Origin: Natrinema longum
GTDB taxonomy: Archaea > Halobacteriota > Halobacteria > Halobacteriales > Natrialbaceae
DNA length: 64,000 nt
NCBI RefSeq assembly: GCF_017352095.1
Contig: NZ_CP071463.1
Coordinates: 248,001-312,000 of the forward strand
Reading direction: 5' to 3'
Below are positions 44,496 to 52,599 of this stretch, one piece after another. Position 1 is the stretch's first letter; every line of letters starts with the position of its first letter. The notes beneath the pieces are model-generated. The model had not been told where the DNA came from. It made no database searches and saw only the letters and a program-made list of their open reading frames with translations. Made by a program: the position numbers and the translations under genes.

Positions 44496-45458
44496 TCAGA
44501 AACAACCTCCATAGCTATCATTAATTTCGCCCACATCATCCCAGTCATTTAAGAGAATTCTCTTATCATTTGAAGGTTCATATTCAGAGCATGATGTGTC
44601 ATGATCTTCATAGAAGTTTTCATTTAGAGAAACTTTTGCATCTGTACAACCATGGTCTGGTAAACATCCGTGATTAATTAAATAAGTGAGTCCGCCAAGG
44701 CCTGCGATGCACCCGACACACCCGAGAGGATTACCCATTGCACAACTAGTACATCCCGTAATGACTCCTGTAAATGAGGTTATGGTCTGAATGACACACC
44801 CAATATCACTCAGGGAATTATTCCAGACACAGGCATCAACAACACAACAATTGGAATCGGATGCCGCGCTGGTGAATTTCTGATCACCTGTTTCTGATTT
44901 AATCTGTTCAGAAAAGTCGTTCTCTTTCACTACCACTTCCCTAGTAGATGACGAATGGTTCACTTGACCACCATTCTCATCCTCGTTCGGTTTATATATC
45001 GAAGTACTCCCACTATATCCAAAGAAAGTATAATTCAAATCAGAATTAACCTCGGATTCTTTAGCTTTCTCAAATATTTGAATAGCCGCGTTTGTTTGTA
45101 AACTGTTTTTGGTCGTATTATCTCCAATCCAAGACAAGAAAGCATCTTTTCGATCTTCAAACTGATTATGCAGTTCGATTACTGCCCATTTATACGACCC
45201 TGACTGAGTCGAAGTTTTTCCACATCTTGCACCCGACCAATCTGGTGTCCAATTTCTTCCTTTAGCTTCCTGAAGGACCTGCTTGAAACCGATCTCCTGC
45301 TTGGCCTCTCTAAGAACCTGTTCAATCTTGCTATTTTCTTCATACGTTTCGACATCCACATCACTTGGATCTTTACTCCTTGCTTGAACGGAGCTGGCGC
45401 CCACGATCCCAATGCCTGATGCTGCACCGACTGACTTGAGGATTTTTCTTCTCCTCAT
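44496..45458 (-). CDS. Tat-exported Cys-rich halocin C8-like precursor
   Basis: A 320-residue protein. The N-terminus MRRRKILKSVGAASGIGIVGASSVQA is a Tat signal (RRxK-type twin Arg). Residues 30-200 form a polar, charged propeptide region with one Cys. Residues 204-271 are a compact hydrophobic Cys-rich segment with CCVVDAC, DIGCVIQTITSF, ITGCTSCAMG, GCVGCIAGLGG and GCLPDHGC; about a dozen Cys in all after 200. Halocin C8 is similar in layout: Tat precursor, N-terminal immunity part, C-terminal Cys-rich peptide containing ITGCSAC. Strongly AT-rich relative to neighbours. Homology is inferred from layout and short motifs only. Confidence 0.68.
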   Translation of the reverse strand: MRRRKILKSVGAASGIGIVGASSVQARSKDPSDVDVETYEENSKIEQVLREAKQEIGFKQVLQEAKGRNWTPDWSGARCGKTSTQSGSYKWAVIELHNQFEDRKDAFLSWIGDNTTKNSLQTNAAIQIFEKAKESEVNSDLNYTFFGYSGSTSIYKPNEDENGGQVNHSSSTREVVVKENDFSEQIKSETGDQKFTSAASDSNCCVVDACVWNNSLSDIGCVIQTITSFTGVITGCTSCAMGNPLGCVGCIAGLGGLTYLINHGCLPDHGCTDAKVSLNENFYEDHDTSCSEYEPSNDKRILLNDWDDVGEINDSYGGCF

Positions 45459-45709
45459 AATCTATAATATTTCTACAGGTATACAATACTATCTTATTAA
45501 AAAGTATTAAAATTCACTCTAATTACCTAATCCAAGGTGCGATGTTAGATAGTAATTAAACATCGTGTAGATGTGTCTTAGATACGCTCTGTTATTTCTC
45601 TGTCCATTATGCAACCCGAACGACAATGCAGATATGCTCATTACGATCGCCGTCGCAGAACAACGCCAATCATTCCGGCGCGGTCTGCCGGGGGCGTCCT
45701 ATTGACCGT

Positions 45710-45802
45710 TTAAAAGGCATAATCGTGGTGCTCCGACGTATTTTCGGCGATTTTGTGTTCGATGGTCTCCCGATCAGCGTAAATAAACACGTCGTGGCTC
45801 AT
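45710..45802 (-). CDS. 30-residue ORF coupled by ATGA overlap
   Basis: MSHDVFIYADRETIEHKIAE..., ending DYAF. Its ATG overlaps the stop of the preceding frame (ATGA). Possibly the last member of the small-gene operon or a truncated remnant. No motif. Low certainty. Confidence 0.4.
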   Translation of the reverse strand: MSHDVFIYADRETIEHKIAENTSEHHDYAF

Positions 45803-46083
45803 ACGTCCATCTCGATTCCGAGTGCGTAGAGAATTCGTCTCGTCCGCTCGTTGGTGACGGTCGTAATCCTAAACCCGAGAACACGGCCATGCTGCGACGG
45901 TGAGGTAACGAAGCGCCCCGTCGGATAGTCCGACGTCGCTTCGTCGAGCCGCCCCTCTGCATCGTCTGGCTCGCAGCCGAATCGGGACTGTCACAGGCCG
46001 ACGATCGTGTCTCGATCGGCCGGGCGGTACCGCCGAACGCCGAAGACGACGGGTCCGGTTCTGAATAGGTCGTGTTTGCTCAT
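45799..46083 (-). pseudogene. Small gene interrupted by an in-frame TGA
   Basis: From ATG 46083 the frame reads MSKHDLFRTGPVVFGVRRYR... for 30 codons, meets TGA (45991-45993), then continues without shift for 63 more codons, ending YALGIEMDV and TGA at 45799. The second part stays protein-like (RVLGFRITTVTNERTRR). The terminal stop overlaps the next ATG. A nonsense mutation, or two short genes; the first fits better. Confidence 0.55.
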
Positions 46084-46156
46084 TGCTGTCGGTCGGTTCG
46101 TGGCCGGTTCTACCCGTTCGGCCTCGTCGACGCTGTCTGGAATTTTCCGGGCAGGT

Positions 46157-46339
46157 TCATTGATTTCGCCCTCCGCCCATGTACGCGCGGACCCGCTCCG
46201 CCTCTTGGCGAGCTCTCCAGCCGCGGAATAGCAGATACGCGAAGACAATCACGGTGAGCCAAATCATCGGTCCGAGGACATCGAGCCCGCGCATGAGCGG
46301 GACTGTAATCGTACCGGGCGCCGCGCTCTCGACGACCAC
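46157..46339 (-). CDS. Small membrane protein of the tRNA-Trp-adjacent operon
   Basis: 60 residues from GTG 46339. One clear membrane helix (LGPMIWLTVIVFAYLLFRGW) and a basic C-terminal tail (RARQEAERVRAYMGGGRNQ); the frame is open upstream and another hydrophobic stretch (GVGIAGFVVVES) could belong to it. Resembles small virion or plasmid membrane proteins in size and layout. Function unknown. Confidence 0.55.
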   Translation of the reverse strand: MVVESAAPGTITVPLMRGLDVLGPMIWLTVIVFAYLLFRGWRARQEAERVRAYMGGGRNQ

Positions 46340-46402
46340 GAATCCGGCGATACCGACGCCGCTCGCCGCTCTCCCAGTGGCGCATATTCGGGAACCGCGG
46401 GC

Positions 46403-46690
46403 CTATGTTGTACGATGCCTTTCGCTCGCCGCGCCCACGGCCCAGATATCCCACTCGTAGAGTCGCTCGGCGTTGATCCCGTCCGACAGCCGAGGTGCGA
46501 ATCCCGACTTGCTATAGCTCACCTCAAGGAGCCAGGGCTCGCCATCGACTTCGGTCGTGATTTCGAGGTAGCCCTCGAAGGGCGGTCCGAGCATCACCGA
46601 CGACAGCGCGTCGTACGGACCACGACCCCAATCGGGCCACTTCCAGCGGCCCTCGATCTCATGTGGTGTCGTCTCGATCTGCGACATCAC
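46403..46690 (-). CDS. Hypothetical protein of the overlapping small-gene operon
   Basis: 95 residues (GTG 46690 or ATG 46687). Beta-rich and Trp-rich (GRWKWPDWGRGPYDAL, YLEITTEVDGEPWLLEVSYSKSG). Its start overlaps the stop of the upstream gene, indicating translational coupling. No family recognised. Confidence 0.65.
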   Translation of the reverse strand: MMSQIETTPHEIEGRWKWPDWGRGPYDALSSVMLGPPFEGYLEITTEVDGEPWLLEVSYSKSGFAPRLSDGINAERLYEWDIWAVGAASERHRTT

Positions 46691-47076
46691 GCATCCCCGG
46701 CCTCAGCGAAATTGGCAAGCGTCGATTCCGCGTCGTCGTCACTCTCGTTATCATCGGTGCCGAAGGAGTTTGTCGACGGGTCTGGATGGTGAACGACTTC
46801 GATGTCTTCGATCTGGGCGCTGATCGTGTTCGCGGGCAACCGTCGGTGACACCAGTGAACGTCTTTCTTCCGACAGACGAGCCAGACATCCCGCTCGCAA
46901 GCGCGGTCCGACAACTCCACGATCACCGTCTGTGAGCCCGGTTGCTTGAGGTGGTCTCGGTACCGCCGCTCGAAGTCGACGGAATTCCACGCGATCGCGG
47001 CCGGGTTTGACTCCCTGTTTTCGGCGGCGGCCTCTGCGGCGTTTCGGCCCCGATTGGCATTGTCGGCAACGCTCAC
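46687..47076 (-). CDS. Hypothetical protein with Cys/His cluster
   Basis: 129 residues from GTG 47076, overlapping the upstream TGA as GTGA. The central ELSDRACERDVWLVCRKKDVHWCHRRLPANTI contains three Cys and two His that could bind zinc; the N-terminus is Ala/Asn/Glu-rich and the C-terminus acidic. No family recognised. Part of a tightly packed minus-strand operon. Confidence 0.65.
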   Translation of the reverse strand: MSVADNANRGRNAAEAAAENRESNPAAIAWNSVDFERRYRDHLKQPGSQTVIVELSDRACERDVWLVCRKKDVHWCHRRLPANTISAQIEDIEVVHHPDPSTNSFGTDDNESDDDAESTLANFAEAGDA

Positions 47077-47192
47077 AGCAACTCACCACGAACACGGCGA
47101 ATCTCACGAAAGCAGTCGGGACACAGCGGTCGGGTCGTGGAGACGGTCGCCTCGCACTGTGGGCACTCGTCCCGTTCGGCGAACCGGGTCAC
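47073..47192 (-). CDS. 39-residue zinc-finger microprotein in overlapping operon
   Basis: GTG 47192 to TGA 47073: MTRFAERDECPQCE... then LCPDCFREIRR and GELL. CPQC and CPDC make a zinc site. The start overlaps the upstream stop (GTGA) and its own stop overlaps the next start (GTGA), so four-nucleotide overlaps flank it on both sides. Confidence 0.75.
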   Translation of the reverse strand: MTRFAERDECPQCEATVSTTRPLCPDCFREIRRVRGELL

Positions 47193-47317
47193 ACTGGATC
47201 ACCTCCAGAGGTCTCGATCACCTCACTGACGTCGTCGGTCAATCGGGTCACTGGATGATCCATTGGCGTTCGGCTCTCGACGTCGAATAGCCGACTCGCT
47301 GGGACGAACCCAATCAT
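47189..47317 (-). CDS. 42-residue microprotein in overlapping operon
   Basis: From ATG 47317 (MIGFVPASRLFDVESRTPM...) ending SGGDPV. Its ATG overlaps the stop of the 79-residue gene and its own TGA overlaps the GTG of the next. No motif. Credibility comes from the exact overlap on both sides. Confidence 0.65.
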   Translation of the reverse strand: MIGFVPASRLFDVESRTPMDHPVTRLTDDVSEVIETSGGDPV

Positions 47318-47553
47318 CGCTGCGCCTCCTCGCCGTCGACTAGTGCCGGGCGGACCCGGTTCGAGCCCGTACGCTCGAGTCGGCGAGAACACCCTCGCTT
47401 GTGACCGGCTTCCGACTGACCGTCGAGCAACAGAGTACAACGGGCACCGCATTCGCCACAGCGGAACTCGCGGCTTTTCGTCGGCAGTGGTGTGAGCCCC
47501 CGGTTGATTCGGAGACGATTCGCTTCCGTTTCGGAAAGCGTCACGCTGACCAC
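47314..47553 (-). CDS. 79-residue zinc-finger protein, first gene of the overlapping operon
   Basis: MVSVTLSETEANRLRINRGLT..., with CGECGARCTLLLDG and GHKRGCSRRLE giving four Cys and a His for zinc. It starts 66 bp from the tRNA-Trp 3' end, in the same direction. Probably the leading gene of the small-protein operon running to about 45.7 kb. Confidence 0.7.
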   Translation of the reverse strand: MVSVTLSETEANRLRINRGLTPLPTKSREFRCGECGARCTLLLDGQSEAGHKRGCSRRLERTGSNRVRPALVDGEEAQR

Positions 47554-47619
47554 CTCGTCAGGTATAGATTCTTTCTAACAGATTTAATTCGTACGAAGCC
47601 GCAATAATTAAGGTCAGAG

Positions 47620-47795
47620 TGGGGTCGGAGGGATTTGAACCCCCGATCTACTGATATCTCCGGTGCGCCTCGGAACTCCAGAGGGTCATCACACGGACAC
47701 TGATCAGGTGTCCGATCAGTATATCAGTCTGGAGTGTCGTCCCGGGCGCCGTAGCCTCTGGAGTCAGCCGCCATGCCTGGCTTGGCCACGACCCC
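47620..47795 (-). tRNA. tRNA-Trp (CCA) with 102-nt intron
   Basis: Acceptor GGGGTCG pairs with CGACCCC, discriminator A at 47620, T arm with GGTTCAAATCC. Anticodon loop CTCCAGA with anticodon CCA and stem GCTGA/TCAGT. Exon 1 is 47795-47758, intron 47757-47656 (102 nt), exon 2 47655-47620. The intron holds a GTGATGA C-box and CTGA boxes, matching the archaeal pre-tRNA-Trp intron that guides 2'-O-methylation of its own tRNA. The bulge-helix-bulge splice site could form around the anticodon. Confidence 0.95.
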
Positions 47796-47852
47796 TCGAG
47801 TCTCCGTTGGGCCATCGTCCCTAAAGTGGTTTCGATTCGGCACAGAATCGCG

Positions 47853-48755
47853 CTACAGCCACGGGGCCCGGCCCGCGGTGTCCGTCCCGTCGTCGCTGGG
47901 ATACGGGTCGGACTCGCCACCCTGGTCCCCAGGCGCGGGCTCGCCCGCGTCGGCCCCGGCACCGTCGGCCATCGCGTCCAGCTGGGCCGTCGCGTCGGTC
48001 GGGGGCTCGTCCGCCTCGTCGTCGGACTCCCGGAACGGGAAGTCGACGGCGAAGACGGCGGCGACGAGCAACGCGGCCAGTGGAGCCTGGCCGAAGGCCA
48101 TCCCCAGCAGGGACAGCGGGAGCAAGCCGAGCGCGACCGCGCTCCCGAAGCGGAACCGATCGATGTCCATGAACTCCCGGAGGTAGGGCCCGGTGAGGGC
48201 GATCCCGAGCGCGAAGCCGACGCCGACGGCGGCGGCCAGCGTCCCGTGGGCGACGAGGGCGGGATCGGCCATCACCGAGAACGTCGCCCCGGAGGGGTCG
48301 ATGCTCGCGACCAGCCCCAGCCCGATAATCACGACGGGGTTGGGGAGGTACTCTCCGATCGTCGCGCTGGCGGTCTGGGCCGCGATCGCGAGGATGACCA
48401 GCGCCGCGAATCGGGTGATGGTGGCGTCGTCGAGGACGCTGCCGATCGCCGGTGCGAGGGCAGCCTGCACTGCCGCGAGCAGTATCAGCGGCACTCCAAC
48501 GAGCAAGACGACGGTCGCCTGTTCGCGTGGCGTCCCCTCCATCTCCGCCAGAATGACGGCGACGGTCGCGCTCCCACCGAAGATCAGGAGCCCGACCTGG
48601 ATCGCACCCAGGGGCTCGTCGAGTGCACCGGCTAAGATCAACGCGGGGAAGACACCGTCGACTAACGGTAACATCATCACCAGCGCCAGGAGCCTGGCGT
48701 CGCCGCCGACGATGCGCTCCATCTGGAGCGCGACCGGATGCCGTGACGTACTCAT
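47853..48755 (-). CDS. Haloarchaeal multi-pass membrane protein with acidic tail
   Basis: 300 residues starting MSTSRHPVALQMERIVGGDA. About seven hydrophobic segments, for example LLALVMMLPLVDGVFPALILAG, ATVVLLVGVPLILLAAVQAAL, PNPVVIIGLGLVASIDPSG and APLAALLVAAVFAVDFPF, then a C-terminal tail of Asp/Glu/Gly residues. A conserved haloarchaeal membrane family of unknown function, probably DUF5794 (from memory). No transporter motif seen. Confidence 0.7.
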   Translation of the reverse strand: MSTSRHPVALQMERIVGGDARLLALVMMLPLVDGVFPALILAGALDEPLGAIQVGLLIFGGSATVAVILAEMEGTPREQATVVLLVGVPLILLAAVQAALAPAIGSVLDDATITRFAALVILAIAAQTASATIGEYLPNPVVIIGLGLVASIDPSGATFSVMADPALVAHGTLAAAVGVGFALGIALTGPYLREFMDIDRFRFGSAVALGLLPLSLLGMAFGQAPLAALLVAAVFAVDFPFRESDDEADEPPTDATAQLDAMADGAGADAGEPAPGDQGGESDPYPSDDGTDTAGRAPWL

Positions 48756-49279
48756 CGGTCAGGGCCGATGGCCGTGACCCGAGGCCAGTGGGCGATATGA
48801 CGGGCAGTCCCGTACCGACCGGTGTGGAGACCAGTCGATCGCATTCGGCGTAGGGCCTCGAGCTGTGAGTTTACCTGTAAAATTCCCGAACGCGGCGTCG
48901 ACGGAGTCGGAACTCGTCATGCCAACGGTTCGGAACGCGGCTGCACTCACAGCGTACATACCTACAGGAACGGGGGGACCGTCAATAAACGTTGTGTGAG
49001 ACGGGATTTCACGACCCGGTAGTGTTCCGGCAGTAGCGTCCAGATCCGTGCGGAAATGCACAGGTCTGGACCGCATGCGTGGACTCGAGCCGACGGTCCG
49101 CCCGCGTCCCGAGATTGTACCCGTCAGCCGCGAAACCGGTCGGACCGCCCCGCGAGTCCGACCGAGGACGGGCGCGACGGTCACCACTGCGGGGCGAATC
49201 GCCCGTTGACGGCCCCGTCAACCGTTCACACCCGTATTTATCTCGCAACGCTTTTTGCACAGGGGGCCGGACGGCTTAC
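48756..49279. other. Long upstream region of guaB
   Basis: 524 bp without a convincing gene. It includes a 12-bp-arm hairpin CCAGATCCGTGC-n6-GCACAGGTCTGG at 49040-49069 and an AT-rich GTATTTATC about 40 nt before the guaB ATG, the likely TATA element. A regulatory RNA or long leader is possible but unproven. Confidence 0.4.
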
Positions 49280-50782
49280 ATGGCGAACGACGTTCCAGAG
49301 CACGAGCCCTATTCTTCGAAACTGCAGGTACCGGAAGCGCTAACCTTCGACGATGTCCTTCTCCGCCCCAAGGAGAGCCGCGTCGAACCCGACGACGCCG
49401 ACCTCACGTCGAACGTCTCGAGAAACGTCGAGGTCTCCGTCCCCATCCTCTCGGCGGCGATGGACACCGTCACGGAGAGCGACATGGCGATCGCGATGGC
49501 CCGCCACGGCGGCCTCGGCGTCCTCCATCGCAACATGAACATCGACGAGATGGTCGAGGAGATCGGTCGCGTCAAGAGCGCCGACGAACTCATCATCCCG
49601 CTGGATTCGGTCGTCACCGCCGACCCCGAGATGACCGTCCGCGAGGTCGACGAACTGATGGCCCGGCAGGGCGTCGGCGGCGCACCCGTCGTCAACACCC
49701 GCGGCGAGGTCCTGGGGATCATCTCGAGTACCGACATCCGGCCCCACCTCGAGGTCAACGAGGACGACCAGGTCACCGAAGCCATGACCGACGAGGTCAT
49801 CACGGCCCACGAGGACGTCGACTCCCGCGACGCGTTCGAGATGATGTACGACCACAAGATCGAACGCGTGCCTGTCGTCGACGACGAGAACCTCCTCGTC
49901 GGCCTCGTGACGATGCAGGGCATCCTCCAGCGCCGCGAGTATCAGGAGGCCGTCCGTGACGAGGACGGTCGCCTTCGCTGTGGCGTCGCCGTCAGCCCGT
50001 TCGAGCAGGACCGCGCGGAAGCCGCCGACGAGGCAGGCGCGGATGTCCTCTTTATCGACACCGCGCACGCGCACAACCTGAACGTCATCGACGGCGCACG
50101 CGAGATCAAGGAGGCCGTCGACGCGGATGTCGTGGTCGGAAACATCGGCACCCGGGAGGCGGCCGAGGACCTCGTCGAGTTCGCCGACGGCCTGAAGGTC
50201 GGGATCGGCCCCGGTTCGATCTGTACGACGCGAGTCGTCTCGGGGTCGGGGATGCCCCAGATTACGGCCGTCGCGCAGGTCGCCGACGTCGCCGCCGAAC
50301 ACGACGTGCCGGTCATCGCCGACGGCGGTATTCGCTACTCCGGCGACGCGATCAAGGCGATCGCTGCGGGCGCGGACGCGGTCATGCTCGGCTCCTACTT
50401 CGCCGGCACCGACGAGGCACCGGGTCGCGTGGTCACGATGAACGGCAAGAAGTACAAGCAGTATCGGGGCATGGGCTCGGTCGGCGCGATGAAGTCCGGC
50501 GACAGTGACCGCTATCTCAAGGACGAACCCGACGAGGAAGACGAGTACGTCCCCGAGGGCGTCGAGGCCGCGACCCCCTACAAGGGCACGCTCAGGTCCG
50601 AGCTCCACCAGCTCGCGGGCGGCATGCAGTCGGGCATGGGCTACGTCGGCGCGGAGACGATCCCCGCGTTCAAGGAGCGCTCGGAGTTCGTCCGCGTCTC
50701 CTCGGCCGGCCAGGCCGAGAGCCACGCCCACGACGTCGTCATCACCGACGAAGCGCCGAACTACTCGCCCGACAGCGAGTAG
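49280..50782 (+). CDS. guaB: IMP dehydrogenase
   Basis: 500 residues from ATG 49280 ([21 protein letters not shown]). Catalyses NAD-dependent IMP to XMP, the first committed step to GMP. TIM-barrel strands begin [13 protein letters not shown]; two CBS domains lie around residues 95-210 ([21 protein letters not shown] and [12 protein letters not shown]...[15 protein letters not shown]). The active loop [18 protein letters not shown] carries the nucleophile Cys315, and the flap includes [16 protein letters not shown]. The upstream in-frame extension to 49079 lacks IMPDH character and is rejected. Confidence 0.97.
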   Translation: MANDVPEHEPYSSKLQVPEALTFDDVLLRPKESRVEPDDADLTSNVSRNVEVSVPILSAAMDTVTESDMAIAMARHGGLGVLHRNMNIDEMVEEIGRVKSADELIIPLDSVVTADPEMTVREVDELMARQGVGGAPVVNTRGEVLGIISSTDIRPHLEVNEDDQVTEAMTDEVITAHEDVDSRDAFEMMYDHKIERVPVVDDENLLVGLVTMQGILQRREYQEAVRDEDGRLRCGVAVSPFEQDRAEAADEAGADVLFIDTAHAHNLNVIDGAREIKEAVDADVVVGNIGTREAAEDLVEFADGLKVGIGPGSICTTRVVSGSGMPQITAVAQVADVAAEHDVPVIADGGIRYSGDAIKAIAAGADAVMLGSYFAGTDEAPGRVVTMNGKKYKQYRGMGSVGAMKSGDSDRYLKDEPDEEDEYVPEGVEAATPYKGTLRSELHQLAGGMQSGMGYVGAETIPAFKERSEFVRVSSAGQAESHAHDVVITDEAPNYSPDSE

Positions 50783-50830
50783 CGACCGTCGCCGCTGAAC
50801 GGTACCCTCTCGGAGCCACTGACAGTCACT

Positions 50831-50869
50831 GCACACCGACTCACACGACAGCGGTGCGAGTAGTGTGTC
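50831..50869. repeat. 39-bp dispersed repeat, copy B
   Basis: 33 of 39 positions match 33512-33550. Arms ACTC/GAGT and CACAC/GTGTG can fold into a hairpin. It lies 49 bp after the guaB stop, again at the 3' side of a plus-strand gene and before a convergent gene. Confidence 0.6.
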
Positions 50870-50885
50870 GATCGTCTCAGTGGCT

Positions 50886-52526
50886 CTATAATTCCGTCCG
50901 CCGGATCTTTCCGGTCGTCGTCGTCGGCAGTTCGTCGACGAACTCGATCTCGCGGGGGTACTCGTATTCCGCCAGCCGCTCCCTGACGAGGGTACGGATC
51001 TCCGTCCGTAACTCGTCCGATCCCGCTTCCTCTGGGACCGGCTGGACGACCGCTTTGATGATCTCACCTCGCGTATCGTCGGGCACGCCGACGACGCCGA
51101 CCTGTTCGACGGCCGCGTGCTCGAGGATCGTCTCCTCGACTTCCCGCGGGGCGACGCGGTAGCCGCTCGTGATGATGAGGTCGTCGTCGCGGGAGACGAA
51201 CCAGACGTACCCCTCTGCGTCGCGTTTCGCGAGGTCCCCGGTGAGGTGCCACTCCCCCGCGGTCACGTCGGCCGTCTTCTCGGGGGCGTTCCAGTACTCC
51301 TCGAAGAGCACGGGGTCGTCGCCGCGCCGAACGGCGATCTCGCCGACCTCGCCCGGCTCCACGGCCTCGCCGTCGTCCGGATCGACGACAGCGACATCGT
51401 GTCCGGGAACGGGTTTCCCCATACTTCCGGGCTTCGCGGGGAACCACTCGCGACAGTTCGTGACCAGCAGGTTCGCCTCCGTCTGGCCGTACAGTTCGTT
51501 GACGGCCGTCCCCGCCAGTTCTTCGTCGGCCCACTCGAGGATCTCGCTGGTCAGCGGTTCGCCGCCCGAGCAGATCGCCTCGAGCGAGAGGTCGTAGCGG
51601 TCGGTCGGCTCGTCGACCCCCATGAGCATCCGGATCGCGGTCGGCGGGACGAAGGCGTTCGTCACGTCGAATTCGGCGGCGATCTCGAACGCGGTTTCGG
51701 GATCGAACGACCCCATCGGGGAGCCGACGACCGGCCGGCCGTAGTGCCACGCGGGGAAGACGAGATCGCCCAGCGCGCCGATCCACGCCCAGTCGGCGGG
51801 CGTCCAGTAGACCGACTCGCCCCTGAGGTCCCGTTCGAAGTACATCGAAAACGCCGGACAGTGACCGATCCAGACGCCGTGGGTGTGGAGGACCCCCTTC
51901 GGATCGCCGGTACTCCCGCTCGTGTACATGATGATCGCCGGGGTGTCGGCGTCGGTCTCGACGACGTCGTACTCGCTCGAGCGATCGTCGACTGCCCCCT
52001 CGAAGGTGTGGACGCTCGCCTCGCCGACGCGCTCGTCCGCCGGCTCCGCGTCGACGACCAGGACGTGTTTCAGTGTAGGGCAGTCCGGCGCGACGGCGCG
52101 GATCGTCTCCCACTGGGCCGCGTCGACGACGGCGACTCGAGCCTCGCTGTCCTGCAGGCGGTATCGCAGGGCACCGTCGCCGAACAGCACCGACAGCGGG
52201 AGCGACACCGCCCCGCGCTTCCAGCAGGCGAGGTGGGTGAGGACGTTTTCGGGTTTCTGGGGCACGACGACCGCGACCCGGTCGCCACGATCGACGCCCA
52301 TCGACTCGAGGGCGTTGGCGACGGCGTTGGACCGCCGGTCGAGGTCGTCGAAGGTGTACGTCTCGCGGCGACCGTCCGGGGACGCCTGGAAGAGCGCCGG
52401 TCGGTCGCCGTCCGGGTGTTTCCTCACGAGATCGGTCGCGGCGTTGAACGCCGCCGGAACGTCCCACGCGAACGATTCGCGCGCCGCGTCGTACGAGTCC
52501 GCCTCGAGCGTAACGTACCACGTCAT
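50886..52526 (-). CDS. AMP-forming acyl-CoA synthetase (acetyl/medium-chain type)
   Basis: 546 residues from ATG 52526 (MTWYVTLEADSYDAARESFAWD). Adenylation domain with the P-loop-like IMYTSGSTGDPKGVLHTHG, ELYGQTEANLLVTNCREWFP and WHLTGDLAKRDAEGYVWFVSRDDDLI hinge; the adenylating Lys lies in TTGKIRRTEL. It activates short or medium carboxylates to acyl-CoA with ATP. It ends a minus-strand cluster after a sodium:solute symporter, suggesting uptake then activation of the same acid. Confidence 0.92.
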   Translation of the reverse strand: MTWYVTLEADSYDAARESFAWDVPAAFNAATDLVRKHPDGDRPALFQASPDGRRETYTFDDLDRRSNAVANALESMGVDRGDRVAVVVPQKPENVLTHLACWKRGAVSLPLSVLFGDGALRYRLQDSEARVAVVDAAQWETIRAVAPDCPTLKHVLVVDAEPADERVGEASVHTFEGAVDDRSSEYDVVETDADTPAIIMYTSGSTGDPKGVLHTHGVWIGHCPAFSMYFERDLRGESVYWTPADWAWIGALGDLVFPAWHYGRPVVGSPMGSFDPETAFEIAAEFDVTNAFVPPTAIRMLMGVDEPTDRYDLSLEAICSGGEPLTSEILEWADEELAGTAVNELYGQTEANLLVTNCREWFPAKPGSMGKPVPGHDVAVVDPDDGEAVEPGEVGEIAVRRGDDPVLFEEYWNAPEKTADVTAGEWHLTGDLAKRDAEGYVWFVSRDDDLIITSGYRVAPREVEETILEHAAVEQVGVVGVPDDTRGEIIKAVVQPVPEEAGSDELRTEIRTLVRERLAEYEYPREIEFVDELPTTTTGKIRRTEL

Positions 52527-52599
52527 ACCACGACGTACCACGAAGGTCGGGATAAACCGTCGGACGAGTCACAGTCGACGGACCCGATGCGACTCGAGT

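Noticed and set aside
48759-49187. 142-codon minus-strand frame upstream of guaB
   Set aside because: Arg/Pro/Ser-rich composition with no domain; looks like a GC-driven open frame.
49079-49279. N-terminal extension of guaB
   Set aside because: IMP dehydrogenase starts conventionally at [11 protein letters not shown]; the extension is Arg/Pro-rich and lies beyond the likely TATA box.
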